From Pacificibacter maritimus (GTDB lineage Bacteria > Pseudomonadota > Alphaproteobacteria > Rhodobacterales > Rhodobacteraceae), in NCBI RefSeq assembly GCF_003814915.1, contig NZ_RKQK01000001.1:248001-312000 (forward strand): 64,000 bases of DNA, written 5' to 3'. Positions 56,053 to 64,000 of the stretch are shown in pieces. Position 1 is the first letter of the stretch, and each line of letters begins with the position of its first letter. The translations under genes were made by a program, and so were the position numbers. Under the pieces are notes generated by a model. The model saw only the letters and a list, made by a program, of their open reading frames with translations, was not told the DNA's origin and ran no database searches.

Positions 56053-56099
56053 GTTTAGCGCCAACATGTTAGCGTAAACATGGGGTGGTTGCGCTAACA
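56053..56099. promoter_or_regulatory. Triple LacI-type operator cluster before gap paralogue 2
   Basis: Three imperfect copies of TGTTAGCGCTAACA are present: GTTTAGCGCCAACA (56053), TGTTAGCGTAAACA (56067) and TGGTTGCGCTAACA (56086). The first two abut and the third follows after 5 bases. Each matches 11-12 of 14 positions and keeps the central GCG core. Confidence 0.68.
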
Positions 56100-56192
56100 G
56101 GTGTGATCTTGGTGTCAGATGGGATGTGAAAGGGGGGATTGCTCGCTGCGCGCATTGAAGACATCAAAGATCAACATGTATTTTCCACGAAA

Positions 56193-56220
56193 AAAGCCCG
56201 CGCAATCTTGCACGGGCTTT
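56193..56220 (-). terminator. tkt terminator
   Basis: AAAGCCCG and CGGGCTTT form an 8-bp stem, with GTGC-like inner pairing. A T-run (TTTTTTCG) follows on the minus strand. It lies 25 bases after the tkt stop. Confidence 0.85.
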
Positions 56221-56244
56221 CCAATTCGTTTTCTGTGAGATGGC

Positions 56245-58266
56245 TTATGCCAAAAGGGCTTTGACCTGCGCCACCACGTTTTCAGCAGTGATGCCGAATT
56301 TCTCATAGAGCTCATCAATCGGAGCAGAGGCACCAAAGCGATCCAAACCAACAAAGGCTTGTTTTTGCTCACGCCCACGTTCGCCCAAGAGCAGTTTGTC
56401 CCAACCGCCAGCGCGTGCGCCAGCTTCAACACCAACACGCACAGGGCCTGCTGGCAGAACTTTGCGGCGATAAGCCAGATCTTGCTCTGCGAACAATTCC
56501 ATACAGGGCATAGAAACAACGCGTGTGCCGATGCCTGCCTCTTGCAAAATGTCGCGGGCTTTCATTGCGATTTCGACTTCAGACCCTGTTGCGATCAAGA
56601 TCGCTTGGCGTTTGCCATCAGAATCGGCCAAAACATAACCGCCTTGTGCGACCAAGTTTTTCACTTTGTGGTCTTTACGCAAAGTTGGCAGGCCTTGGCG
56701 TGTGAGCGCCAAAACCGTTGGCGTTTTTTGCGATGTCAGGGCGATTTCCCAAGCTTCAGCCGTTTCCACAGTATCACATGGGCGGATGGTCAATGTGTTT
56801 GGTGTGGCGCGACAAATGGCCAAATGCTCAACAGGCTGGTGTGTTGGGCCGTCTTCGCCAAGACCGATGGAGTCGTGGGTCATCACGTAAGTGACAGGCA
56901 CTTGCATCAAAGCAGACAGGCGCATCGCAGGGCGGGCGTAGTCTGTGAAACAGAAGAATGTGCCACCGTAAGGACGCACACCACCGTGCAGCGCCATGCC
57001 GTTCATCGCAGCCGCCATACCGTGTTCACGGATGCCGTAGTAGATGTAGCGACCTTTGCGGTTGGTCTCGTCAAATGTACCCATATCCGCAGTCAATGTG
57101 TTGTTTGATCCTGTCAAATCAGCAGAGCCGCCGATGGTTTCAGGCAACACGGGGTTGACCACTTCCAACACCATTTCGGATGATTTGCGTGTGGCAACCT
57201 TCGGGGCGCTTTCGGAAATTTGCTTTTTCAAAGCGCGGATGACTGAGGACAGTTTGTTGGGCGCTTCGCCTGCAAATGTGCGGGCGAATTCGGCTTTGCG
57301 GCGGTCTGATTGTTCATCAAGGCGCGCTTCCCATGCGGCACGTTCTTCGCGACCACGTGACCCGATGGCTTCCCACTGTGCTTTGATCTCTGCAGGCACT
57401 TCAAATGGCGCTGCTGTCCAGCCGTAAGCTTCCTTCGCGGCTTTCATTTGATCCGCATCGGTCAAAGCGCCGTGGCCTTTGGATGTGTCTTGCTGTGCAT
57501 GGCCCAAAGCGATGTGCGTTTTGCACGCAATCATAGAAGGCTTGCCTGTGTTTTTCGCGGCTGTGATCGCGGCATCGATTGCCTCTGGATCGTGACCATC
57601 GATTTCTTGCACATGCCAACCTGCAGCTTTGAAACGCTGAGGCTGATCTGTGCGATCAGACAGATCAACAGTGCCATCAATGGTGATGTTGTTGTTGTCC
57701 CAGAACACGATCAATTTGCTGAGCTTTTGACGACCAGCAAGCGCGATTGCTTCATGGGAAATGCCTTCCATCAAGCATCCATCACCCGCAATACAATATG
57801 TGTAGTGGTCTTGCAGTTTTTTACCGAAACGCGCGCGCAAAGTTTCTTCTGCGATGGCAAAGCCAACAGCATTGGCAATACCTTGTCCCAATGGGCCTGT
57901 GGTCGTTTCAACGCCGTCCAACAAGAAGTTTTCAGGGTGACCCGCTGTTTTTGCGTTCATCTGCCTGAAGTTTTTCACTTCTTCCAATGGCATTTCCGCA
58001 TAGCCTGTGAGGTAGAGCAAAGAATAGACCAACATGGACCCGTGGCCCGCTGACAAGATAAAGCGATCACGATCGTGCCACAAAGGGGCAGAGGCATCGA
58101 ATTTCAGGTGCTTTTCAAACAAAACTGTTGCCACATCAGCCATGCCCATTGGCATGCCTGAGTGACCTGAGTTTGCGGCAGCAACTGCATCTAGTGTCAA
58201 AGTACGGATGGCTGCAGCGCGCATCCAGTGTTCAGGGTGCGCCGTGCGCAGTTTGGCGATGTCCAC
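56245..58266 (-). CDS. tkt: Transketolase
   Basis: The 673-aa enzyme moves two-carbon units in the pentose phosphate/Calvin pathways with thiamine diphosphate. I chose a GTG start because AAGGAGATCCACCC lies just before it and the family begins [13 protein letters not shown]; the longer ATG reading adds 24 unsupported residues. The TPP motif [13 protein letters not shown], and the catalytic SGHSGMPMG loop are intact. Confidence 0.93.
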   Translation of the reverse strand: MDIAKLRTAHPEHWMRAAAIRTLTLDAVAAANSGHSGMPMGMADVATVLFEKHLKFDASAPLWHDRDRFILSAGHGSMLVYSLLYLTGYAEMPLEEVKNFRQMNAKTAGHPENFLLDGVETTTGPLGQGIANAVGFAIAEETLRARFGKKLQDHYTYCIAGDGCLMEGISHEAIALAGRQKLSKLIVFWDNNNITIDGTVDLSDRTDQPQRFKAAGWHVQEIDGHDPEAIDAAITAAKNTGKPSMIACKTHIALGHAQQDTSKGHGALTDADQMKAAKEAYGWTAAPFEVPAEIKAQWEAIGSRGREERAAWEARLDEQSDRRKAEFARTFAGEAPNKLSSVIRALKKQISESAPKVATRKSSEMVLEVVNPVLPETIGGSADLTGSNNTLTADMGTFDETNRKGRYIYYGIREHGMAAAMNGMALHGGVRPYGGTFFCFTDYARPAMRLSALMQVPVTYVMTHDSIGLGEDGPTHQPVEHLAICRATPNTLTIRPCDTVETAEAWEIALTSQKTPTVLALTRQGLPTLRKDHKVKNLVAQGGYVLADSDGKRQAILIATGSEVEIAMKARDILQEAGIGTRVVSMPCMELFAEQDLAYRRKVLPAGPVRVGVEAGARAGGWDKLLLGERGREQKQAFVGLDRFGASAPIDELYEKFGITAENVVAQVKALLA

Positions 58267-58649
58267 GGGTGGATCTCCTTGCTCGAACTTGGCGACTGTG
58301 CCCCCGAAAAGGCTTTCAATGGTCACAGCCATTCGCATTTGGTGATAACGATGTTCGGCAAAAGTGCAAGCCAGACAGTCACGATTGCGCGTATAGTCAG
58401 CGTATTTTAGTCAGCTTTATGGTCGCTTTTCGGCAAATTTTGCCCAAGCAGTTGGTAAAGCTTCTGTCATAGGCTATCTTGCGAATCGAACGGTCTTTGT
58501 TTTTCAATGACCTATGTCGTTTTGTTCAGGTTGAAACCTGCGTAAAGCAATCTGCCTTTAACTGTATTTTAGGGGCCGAAGCATAGGGCCAATTGATGTA
58601 AGCAATTTAACTATGGCCGATATAAGACTTAGGTGACAGGTATGTGGCA
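58267..58649. other. Divergent intergenic region of tkt and the coiled-coil gene
   Basis: No gene or convincing promoter could be picked by eye. It must hold promoters for both directions. Confidence 0.5.
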
Positions 58650-59207
58650 ATGAGCGAAATTTCCCAATTTGAAACACGGATCACGGCAGCCCTTGAACGT
58701 ATCGGACGGGCGGTTGCCATGGCCGAAGAACAAGCCGCAACTGCGAATGGTGGCATTGCCTCCGAAGAAATGGCCGCAGAGATGGGCCGTTTGCAAGAAA
58801 CGCTGGAGGCTGAGCGCGAAACCAATGCGCAGCTTGAGCAACGCGTGCGCGCTGTGCATGAGAAACAAGAAAACCATGTGGCCGCATTAGAGGCCGAGGT
58901 GGAAACCCTGCGCACGCAAATGATCGCACATGACGCTGAGTTGCAAAAGCTGCGCAGCGTGAATGGGCAATTGCGCGAAAATAACACCGCGCTGCGTGAG
59001 GCAAATATCAATGCTATGGGGGATCCGTCTTTGGTCAATACGGCTTTGATGACCGAATTGGCTGCACTGAAAGCGGGCCGCGAGTCGGATTTGGCTGAAC
59101 TTGGTGCGATTTTGACAGAGTTAAAGCCCTATGTTGCGGATAGGCCCGCAAGCGTTTCAGCGACTCCAGCACCTGACATGACGCAAGCCCCGCAAGAGGA
59201 GGTATAA
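58650..59207 (+). CDS. Coiled-coil protein upstream of zapA
   Basis: The protein is 185 aa and largely one continuous alpha-helix rich in Glu, Ala, Arg and Leu (residues 3-125), with a Pro/Ala-rich tail. A GTG two codons earlier is possible. The tie to zapA (one base between stop and start) suggests a division role, perhaps like ZapB; there is no sequence proof. Confidence 0.75.
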   Translation: MSEISQFETRITAALERIGRAVAMAEEQAATANGGIASEEMAAEMGRLQETLEAERETNAQLEQRVRAVHEKQENHVAALEAEVETLRTQMIAHDAELQKLRSVNGQLRENNTALREANINAMGDPSLVNTALMTELAALKAGRESDLAELGAILTELKPYVADRPASVSATPAPDMTQAPQEEV

Positions 59208-59208
59208 G

Positions 59209-59610
59209 ATGCCAGAGATTAAAATCACCATTGGTGGGCGTGAATTTGAAGTGGCTTGCCAAGAAGGCGAGGAACATTTTTTGAAATCTGCTGCGCAGTT
59301 TTTGGACAATGAGGCGACCGTTCTATCAAGTCAAATCGGCCGTTTGCCCGAAGCACGTATGTTGCTGATGTCAGGCTTGATGCTGGCGGATAAGACTGCT
59401 GGCATGGAAGAACAGATGCGCGCCTTGGAGGCCAAACTTGGCGCTCAAGAAGCTTTGATCGAAGAATTGCGCTCTGCGCCCGCACCTGAACCTGAACGGA
59501 TCGAAGTGCCTGTTGTGCCTGCCGAAGTGAATGACACATTTGCAGAACTGGCGGCCCGTACGGAAGCAATGGCAGCAGCCTTGGAAGACCGCGTAGGCCT
59601 GTCGTCTTAA
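59209..59610 (+). CDS. zapA: Cell division protein ZapA
   Basis: ZapA bundles FtsZ filaments at the septum. The 133-aa protein has the ZapA fold (MPEIKITIGGREFEVACQEGEE), with a coiled coil to about residue 90 and a disordered tail. GAGGAGGT before the ATG is a strong ribosome site. Coupled to the coiled-coil gene. Confidence 0.9.
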   Translation: MPEIKITIGGREFEVACQEGEEHFLKSAAQFLDNEATVLSSQIGRLPEARMLLMSGLMLADKTAGMEEQMRALEAKLGAQEALIEELRSAPAPEPERIEVPVVPAEVNDTFAELAARTEAMAAALEDRVGLSS

Positions 59611-59629
59611 GCGCAGGCTTTCAGACATG

Positions 59630-59663
59630 AAAAAGGCGGGAAAGATAACTTTCCCGCCTTTTT
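59630..59663. terminator. Bidirectional terminator after zapA and grxD
   Basis: AAAAAGGCGGGAAAG and CTTTCCCGCCTTTTT form a 15-bp stem with a 4-base loop. It is AT-flanked on both strands, between convergent genes. Confidence 0.9.
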
Positions 59664-59682
59664 AATTTTTTAAATCTGATGC

Positions 59683-60045
59683 TTACGCGTTTGCTGCGCG
59701 CACTTGATCTGCTTTTTCTTTGTCGAATGCGACGCCGTTTGTTTCAAACAATGTGTCCAATTCGCCTGACAAAGTCATTTCAGTGATGATGTCACATCCG
59801 CCAACAAACTCGCCTTTGACGTAGAGTTGTGGGATGGTTGGCCAATCTGAATAGTCTTTGATGCCTTGGCGAATATCGGCGTCAGCCAGAACATTCACAT
59901 CGTGATAATCAACGCCCATAAAGTTCAAAACGCCAGCCACGCGGGATGAAAACCCACATTGCGGCATCATTTTATCGCCCTTCATGAACAAAACGACATC
60001 GTTTTCTGTGACGGTCTTTTGGATCGTGGCTTGTGCGTCGGACAT
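59683..60045 (-). CDS. grxD: Monothiol glutaredoxin
   Basis: The 120-aa protein has the single-cysteine active site CGFS (Cys30; PQCGFSSR) and the WPTIPQLYVKGEFVGG GSH-binding part. Such proteins pass Fe-S clusters, often with BolA partners; the bolA-like gene is next door. Confidence 0.94.
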   Translation of the reverse strand: MSDAQATIQKTVTENDVVLFMKGDKMMPQCGFSSRVAGVLNFMGVDYHDVNVLADADIRQGIKDYSDWPTIPQLYVKGEFVGGCDIITEMTLSGELDTLFETNGVAFDKEKADQVRAANA

Positions 60046-60097
60046 GGGTCCACCTTTCGATTATGCGCCGCGCATCACGCGGCAAATTCGGTCAATA

Positions 60098-60328
60098 TTA
60101 TTCGGGGGCGCGTGTAGACAGCGCCAAAGCGTGCAGATTGCCGCTATCAATTTCGGCTTTCAAAGCTGCGTTGACCGCACGCTGTTGTTGTACGCGGTTT
60201 TTGCCGCGAAAGCTTTCATCAATCACTTCGGCTGCGAAATGTTGTCCGTCATCGCCTTGCACGACAATTGATGCGTCAGGAAAAGCTGTGCGGATTAGGG
60301 TTTCGATATCTGCGGCAGTGATGGCCAT
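60098..60328 (-). CDS. BolA-family protein
   Basis: The 76-aa protein fits BolA with DGQHFAAEVIDESFRGKNRVQQQRAV and a C-terminal helix. AAGGAG precedes the ATG; the upstream in-frame start is weak. It should form a Fe-S-bridged complex with the monothiol glutaredoxin next to it. Confidence 0.9.
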   Translation of the reverse strand: MAITAADIETLIRTAFPDASIVVQGDDGQHFAAEVIDESFRGKNRVQQQRAVNAALKAEIDSGNLHALALSTRAPE

Positions 60329-60403
60329 TAGGCGCTCCTTCAAGGGATCGGTGTTAGGGGAAATGTAAGACGCTGCGCGCGTGCCTGCAAGGTGCAGTCG
60401 TGA

Positions 60404-60889
60404 TTAAGATGTCTGTGTTTTTGCCACGGCTTTTAAAAATGTGTTGAACCGCTTGCGCAAACTATCGGTATCGGCCCAAACGCGCGATGTGCGCGCAATC
60501 AGGGCAATGCGTTCTGATTCCAGCGCATCTGGGAGTGATTTCGCACCAGCTTCGACCAATTGTTGCAACCGTTCATGCAAGGGGCGTAGGTTTTCGAAAT
60601 CGCGCATCATGGCAAAGATCAATTCGGGGTGGTCTTGCCATGTTTCACCGTTAAACCGCATTTGCGTGACCCTTTGACCAGCCCCTGCGCAATCGAATTT
60701 GATGCAGCCTTCGAAACCTTTATCTTTTAAGTCGGCATGGATTTTGCAGCGATGCGATTGATCAAGGTTGGGGCAGGGCGTGCCTGAAGGTTTGTCGATG
60801 GCAAAGTCATCGCCTTGTTGAAATGACAGCCCGATACAGCAAAGTCCAGCGCATTGGCTGCAATCGGAAGTGAGCTGGGGAATATCCAT
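60404..60889 (-). CDS. Cysteine-rich protein, metal- or Fe-S-binding
   Basis: The protein is 161 aa. Nine cysteines lie in the first 70 residues in CSQCAGLCC, GTPCPN, HRCKIH, EGCIKFDC, a YkgJ-like arrangement. The chosen ATG has AAGGACGG before it. The rest is helical with no motif. It follows purL on the same strand. Confidence 0.75.
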   Translation of the reverse strand: MDIPQLTSDCSQCAGLCCIGLSFQQGDDFAIDKPSGTPCPNLDQSHRCKIHADLKDKGFEGCIKFDCAGAGQRVTQMRFNGETWQDHPELIFAMMRDFENLRPLHERLQQLVEAGAKSLPDALESERIALIARTSRVWADTDSLRKRFNTFLKAVAKTQTS

Positions 60890-60936
60890 AGATCCGTCCT
60901 TGGCTGTTTTGGGGTGCTCTGGGCTGTAAATGCATA

Positions 60937-60960
60937 AGGCCCGCACGATTGCGCGGGCCT
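60937..60960 (-). repeat. GC-rich hairpin after purL
   Basis: AGGCCCGC and GCGGGCCT pair perfectly with an 8-base loop. No T-run follows, so it is a weak or factor-assisted terminator between purL and the cysteine-rich gene. Confidence 0.45.
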
Positions 60961-60984
60961 ATAGGATGTATCTTAGATGACAGT

Positions 60985-63144
60985 TTAGGCGAAGGTTTCA
61001 GCGAATGTGCCGTTGAAGACTGCGCTGAGGGTCGCAAGTGGTGCATCTGATCCGCCAAGTTTCACCGTGTCACCGCCGAACTTACCAACGGTTGTTAGTG
61101 TGACGCCCGCTTGACCCGCTGCAACCATGAGCGCTTCGGCTTGATCGAAAGAACAGGCCACAAGGTAGCGCGCTTGATCTTCGCCAAACAATTCAGCCGT
61201 GTCACCGCTGTCCAATGTAAGGCCAAGGCCAGCTTTGTCTGCCAGTTCGAATGCCGCCAAAGCCAGACCACCATCTGACAAATCTGTGGCCGCATTGATC
61301 AAGCTCCGGTTGGCTTTAAGGAATTCACCGTTGAGCTGTTCGAGGGCCAGATCGACATGGGGCGCATCGCCGTCTTCGCGGTTGAACACTTCGGCCAGCA
61401 AAGCAGATTGACCCAGATGCGTGCCTGTGCCGCCAATCACAACGGCCAGATCGCCGTCATTTGCCAGACCTGCGATCAATTCATCTTCATTTGCAATCAG
61501 GCCAACAGCGCCGATGGTGGGGGTTGGCAAAATACCAACGCCATCGGTTTCATTGTACAAGGACACGTTGCCAGACACGATGGGCATATCTAGGAATTTC
61601 ACGGCTTCGCCGATACCCTGCAGGGCGCCCACGAATTGGCCCATGATTTCAGGCTTTTCAGGGTTGCCGAAGTTCAGGTTGTCGGTCGTGGCCAGTGGTT
61701 TCGCCCCGACGGCTGTGAGGTTGCGGTAGGCTTCGGCCACGGCTTGTTTGCCGCCTTCAACAGGGTTGGCTTTGACGTAGCGCGGCGTCACATCCGATGT
61801 GAAGGCCAGCATTTTTGGCGTGTCATGCACGCGGATCACGCCCGCGCCAAGGCCAGGTGTGCGCACAGTGTCGCCCATGACTTGGCTGTCGTATTGCTCA
61901 TACACCCATGATTTATTTGCGTAGTTTGGCGATGCAAGCAGGGCTTTCAAGCCGTCGATTGGATCAATGCTAGGAACATCCGCCAAAGGTTCTGCCGCAG
62001 GTGTTGGCACCCATGGGCGATCGTATTCTGGAGCTGATGAGGCAAGTGTCGACAAAGGCAAGTCACCTTTGACTTCGCCGTTATGCATGATCAAAAAGCG
62101 ATCTTCTTCAAGGGTTTCACCAACGATGGCAAAATCCAGATCCCATTTTTCAAACACAGCGCGCGCTTCGGCTTCAAGTTCTGGTTTGAGCACCATCAAC
62201 ATGCGTTCTTGAGATTCTGACAGCATCATTTCATAGGCGGTCATGTTGAGTTCGCGCTGCGGCACGTTTTCAAGATCAAGACGCACGCCCAATTTGCCTT
62301 TGTCCCCCATTTCAACGGCAGAACAGGTCAATCCAGCGGCGCCCATGTCTTGGATCGAAATCACAGCGCCTGTGGCCATCAATTCCAATGTGGCTTCCAT
62401 CAAGCGCTTTTCGGTGAAGGGGTCACCGACTTGCACTGTGGGGCGTTTTTCTTCGATTGTGTCGTCGAATTCAGCTGAGGCCATAGTTGCCCCGCCCACG
62501 CCATCACGACCTGTTTTCGCGCCCAAGTAGACTACAGGCATGCCCACACCAGAAGCGGCTGAGTAGAAAATCTTGTCGGTGTCCGCCAAGCCAGCTGCAA
62601 AAGCGTTCACAAGGCAGTTGCCATTGTAAGCAGAGTGGAAACGCACTTCGCCGCCAACAGTCGGCACGCCGAAACAGTTGCCGTAGCCGCCCACACCTTC
62701 GACAACACCGTGAACCAACTGCTTAGTTTTGTGGTGCTCTTTGACGCCAAAGGACAATGAGTTCATCGCCGCGATCGGACGCGCGCCCATGGTAAACACA
62801 TCGCGCAAAATGCCGCCAACGCCAGTCGCAGCACCTTGGTATGGTTCAATGTAAGAGGGGTGGTTGTGGCTTTCCATTTTGAACACAACGCATTGACCAT
62901 CGCCGATATCAACGATGCCTGCGTTTTCGCCTGGACCGCAGATCACTTGGGGGCCATCGACAGGCAGGCCGCGCAGATGTTTCTTGGAGGATTTGTAGGA
63001 ACAATGTTCATTCCACATGGCCGAGAAAATGCCGAGCTCGGTGTAGGTCGGCTCGCGGCCCATGATTTCTAAGATTCGCGCATATTCTTCGCCGTTCAGG
63101 CCATGTGCGGCAATCAAATCATCGGTAATTTTCGGATCGGTCAT
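60985..63144 (-). CDS. purL: Phosphoribosylformylglycinamidine synthase subunit PurL
   Basis: The 719-aa small-type PurL is the ATP-using subunit of the fourth purine step, working with separate PurS and PurQ, which are not in this window. Motifs include [46 protein letters not shown], and [10 protein letters not shown]. The gene order purL, cysteine-rich, bolA, grxD is typical of alphaproteobacteria. Confidence 0.95.
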   Translation of the reverse strand: MTDPKITDDLIAAHGLNGEEYARILEIMGREPTYTELGIFSAMWNEHCSYKSSKKHLRGLPVDGPQVICGPGENAGIVDIGDGQCVVFKMESHNHPSYIEPYQGAATGVGGILRDVFTMGARPIAAMNSLSFGVKEHHKTKQLVHGVVEGVGGYGNCFGVPTVGGEVRFHSAYNGNCLVNAFAAGLADTDKIFYSAASGVGMPVVYLGAKTGRDGVGGATMASAEFDDTIEEKRPTVQVGDPFTEKRLMEATLELMATGAVISIQDMGAAGLTCSAVEMGDKGKLGVRLDLENVPQRELNMTAYEMMLSESQERMLMVLKPELEAEARAVFEKWDLDFAIVGETLEEDRFLIMHNGEVKGDLPLSTLASSAPEYDRPWVPTPAAEPLADVPSIDPIDGLKALLASPNYANKSWVYEQYDSQVMGDTVRTPGLGAGVIRVHDTPKMLAFTSDVTPRYVKANPVEGGKQAVAEAYRNLTAVGAKPLATTDNLNFGNPEKPEIMGQFVGALQGIGEAVKFLDMPIVSGNVSLYNETDGVGILPTPTIGAVGLIANEDELIAGLANDGDLAVVIGGTGTHLGQSALLAEVFNREDGDAPHVDLALEQLNGEFLKANRSLINAATDLSDGGLALAAFELADKAGLGLTLDSGDTAELFGEDQARYLVACSFDQAEALMVAAGQAGVTLTTVGKFGGDTVKLGGSDAPLATLSAVFNGTFAETFA

Positions 63145-63380
63145 GGAAAGTCCCCCAAAAGGTGATCAGAGCCTTGCGCAGTGCATCACTTGTACTTGCG
63201 CTAAAGCATGTCTCAGTCAGGCGTTCTCTTAGGCTATCGCTGGCCTTTGGGAAAGAGGGCAGATGCAGGGAATCTGCCTGAAGCGATGCATTTTACGCCT
63301 ATATGAAAGATAATCGCGCGAATCTGCGGCTAGGGCGCTTTGAGCGGAGAGGAATTCGGCAGGGGTGCATACATCAAGTG

Positions 63381-63408
63381 AAAAAAAAGGCCGAGCATAA
63401 GCTCGGCC
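63381..63408 (-). terminator. Terminator of the candidate small RNA
   Basis: An 8-bp perfect stem with a TTAT loop is followed by eight T in the minus-strand sense. Very strong. Confidence 0.9.
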
Positions 63409-63461
63409 CAAGTCCAACAGGGAGGTGAAGCTGCTAAGAGTTTCCTCTATCAGCCGCTTCG
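63381..63461 (-). ncRNA. Candidate small RNA with anti-Shine-Dalgarno stretch
   Basis: On the minus strand, a stem-loop with a GAAA tetraloop (63430-63454; GCTGATAGAG against CTCTTAGCAGC with a bulge) precedes a single-stranded CACCTCCC (63420-63427), then an 8-bp terminator stem (GGCCGAGC, loop, GCTCGGCC) and eight T. CACCTCCC can pair with Shine-Dalgarno sequences. The layout resembles the CCUCC-motif (CcsR/cuckoo) RNAs of Rhodobacter in function only. Confidence 0.72.
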
Positions 63462-63467
63462 ATGACT

Positions 63468-63496
63468 GATTTATGTGCGCTTTGTGAATCCTTCAA
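63468..63496 (-). promoter_or_regulatory. Promoter of the candidate small RNA
   Basis: TTGAAG and TAAATC lie 17 bases apart on the minus strand, giving a start near 63461. Five of six bases in -35 match TTGACA roughly (TTGA kept); the -10 is moderate. Confidence 0.5.
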
Positions 63497-63657
63497 GGGC
63501 GAACTGTTAAAATAGGCGCAAAGCCGCTATGCGCATATTGCATATCGGTGGCGGTATATAGTGAGATTCGAATGACAAGGCGCGCCACGCGTCTTTGTGT
63601 ATCGCGCGGGTGGCGCGGCACTTAATCTATTTGCAAAACGTCAAGCTGGGGCGCTTG

Positions 63658-64000
63658 CTAGCTGTCATCACGCAAGCGGCGACGATAATCTGTGATTTCT
63701 GAGGTTACGAAATCGCGGAACACTTCGATACGCTTAGAATGGCGCAGCTCTTCGGGGTAGGCCAAGAAAACAGGTACTTCGTTGCTTTCTACATCCTCCA
63801 AGATACGCACCAACCGTGGCGCGCTATCGACCAAGTAATCTGGCAAAACACCGATTCCAAGATCATTGAGCACTGCTTGCAAGACGCCAAAGTAGTTGTT
63901 TACGAACAAACGTGATTTGGCAGTGTGTTCGGTTAGTTCGTGCGTCAAGCTTGCGCCTGCTGCCACTTGTGCGGATGAAGGGTTTTGCGAGATCAGGCGG
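63658..64000 (-). CDS. LysR-family regulator, C-terminal part
   Basis: The reading frame is open to the right edge, so the N-terminal DNA-binding part is outside. The visible 113 residues are the end of a LysR effector domain: AVLNDLGIGVLPDYLVDS, PVFLAYPEELRHSKRIEVFRDFV. This last pattern is like LsrB/VtlR regulators of alphaproteobacteria. It reads toward the small RNA. Confidence 0.85.
   Translation of the reverse strand, partial: RLISQNPSSAQVAAGASLTHELTEHTAKSRLFVNNYFGVLQAVLNDLGIGVLPDYLVDSAPRLVRILEDVESNEVPVFLAYPEELRHSKRIEVFRDFVTSEITDYRRRLRDDS

Overview
The window looks like chromosomal DNA of a marine alphaproteobacterium of the family Rhodobacteraceae (Roseobacter group). This rests on gene order and protein types: tatABC followed by a DUF815 ATPase, radA-cvpA-purF, dnaB-alr-mlaE-mlaF, pyrCE, gapR, purL-bolA-grxD, two gap genes beside tkt and zapA, and glycerate kinase. 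GC is moderate. No rRNA operon, CRISPR array or recognisable insertion sequence is present. Both ends cut a gene: a WYL-type regulator on the left and a LysR regulator on the right.

Bases 1-26640 are mostly housekeeping. They hold Tat protein export; a surE-pcm-nlpD-like stationary-phase and cell-wall set; purine entry (purF) with cvpA and radA; replication helicase, alanine racemase and lipid-transport ABC genes; pyrimidine synthesis (pyrC, pyrE); a run of poorly characterised roseobacter proteins (19.4-24.8 kb) with GapR and a zinc peptidase; and an iron-type ABC permease without partners.

Bases 26929-36660 are accessory. A tRNA-Thr(TGT) gene is the insertion point of an island of about 8.2 kb. 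Its 3' end plus flank (26988-27079) recurs as an imperfect direct repeat at 35171-35261. The island carries a P4-type integrase, an uncharacterised 303-aa protein, an AlpA-like factor, a zinc-finger helix-turn-helix protein, a second tyrosine recombinase, a fused MmeI-like restriction-modification enzyme and a small overlapping partner gene. Beyond the right repeat lies a wrecked copy of the integrase 5' end, so a related older element probably sat in tandem. A low-GC sulfotransferase-like gene and a 15-bp tandem repeat follow.

Bases 36660-52970 hold glycerate kinase; a signalling set (LuxR-type response regulator divergent from a periplasmic molybdopterin-fold protein and a hybrid histidine kinase); an RND efflux pair; a SoxY-like/SoxZ pair whose SoxY lacks the usual cysteine arm, followed by a Crp/Fnr regulator; mmsA with a divergent LysR gene; a CBS protein; coaD; and marC.

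Bases 53100-64000 are central carbon and purine metabolism. Two gap paralogues (one with an NAD-type Asp, one with Ala at that position) flank an unlisted 46-aa membrane protein. LacI-type operator sequences lie upstream of both gap genes, three of them in tandem before the second. The 3' end of the first gap gene, with its terminator, is repeated four times in tandem. tkt, zapA, grxD, bolA and purL follow, then a strong candidate small RNA with an anti-Shine-Dalgarno stretch at 63381-63461.
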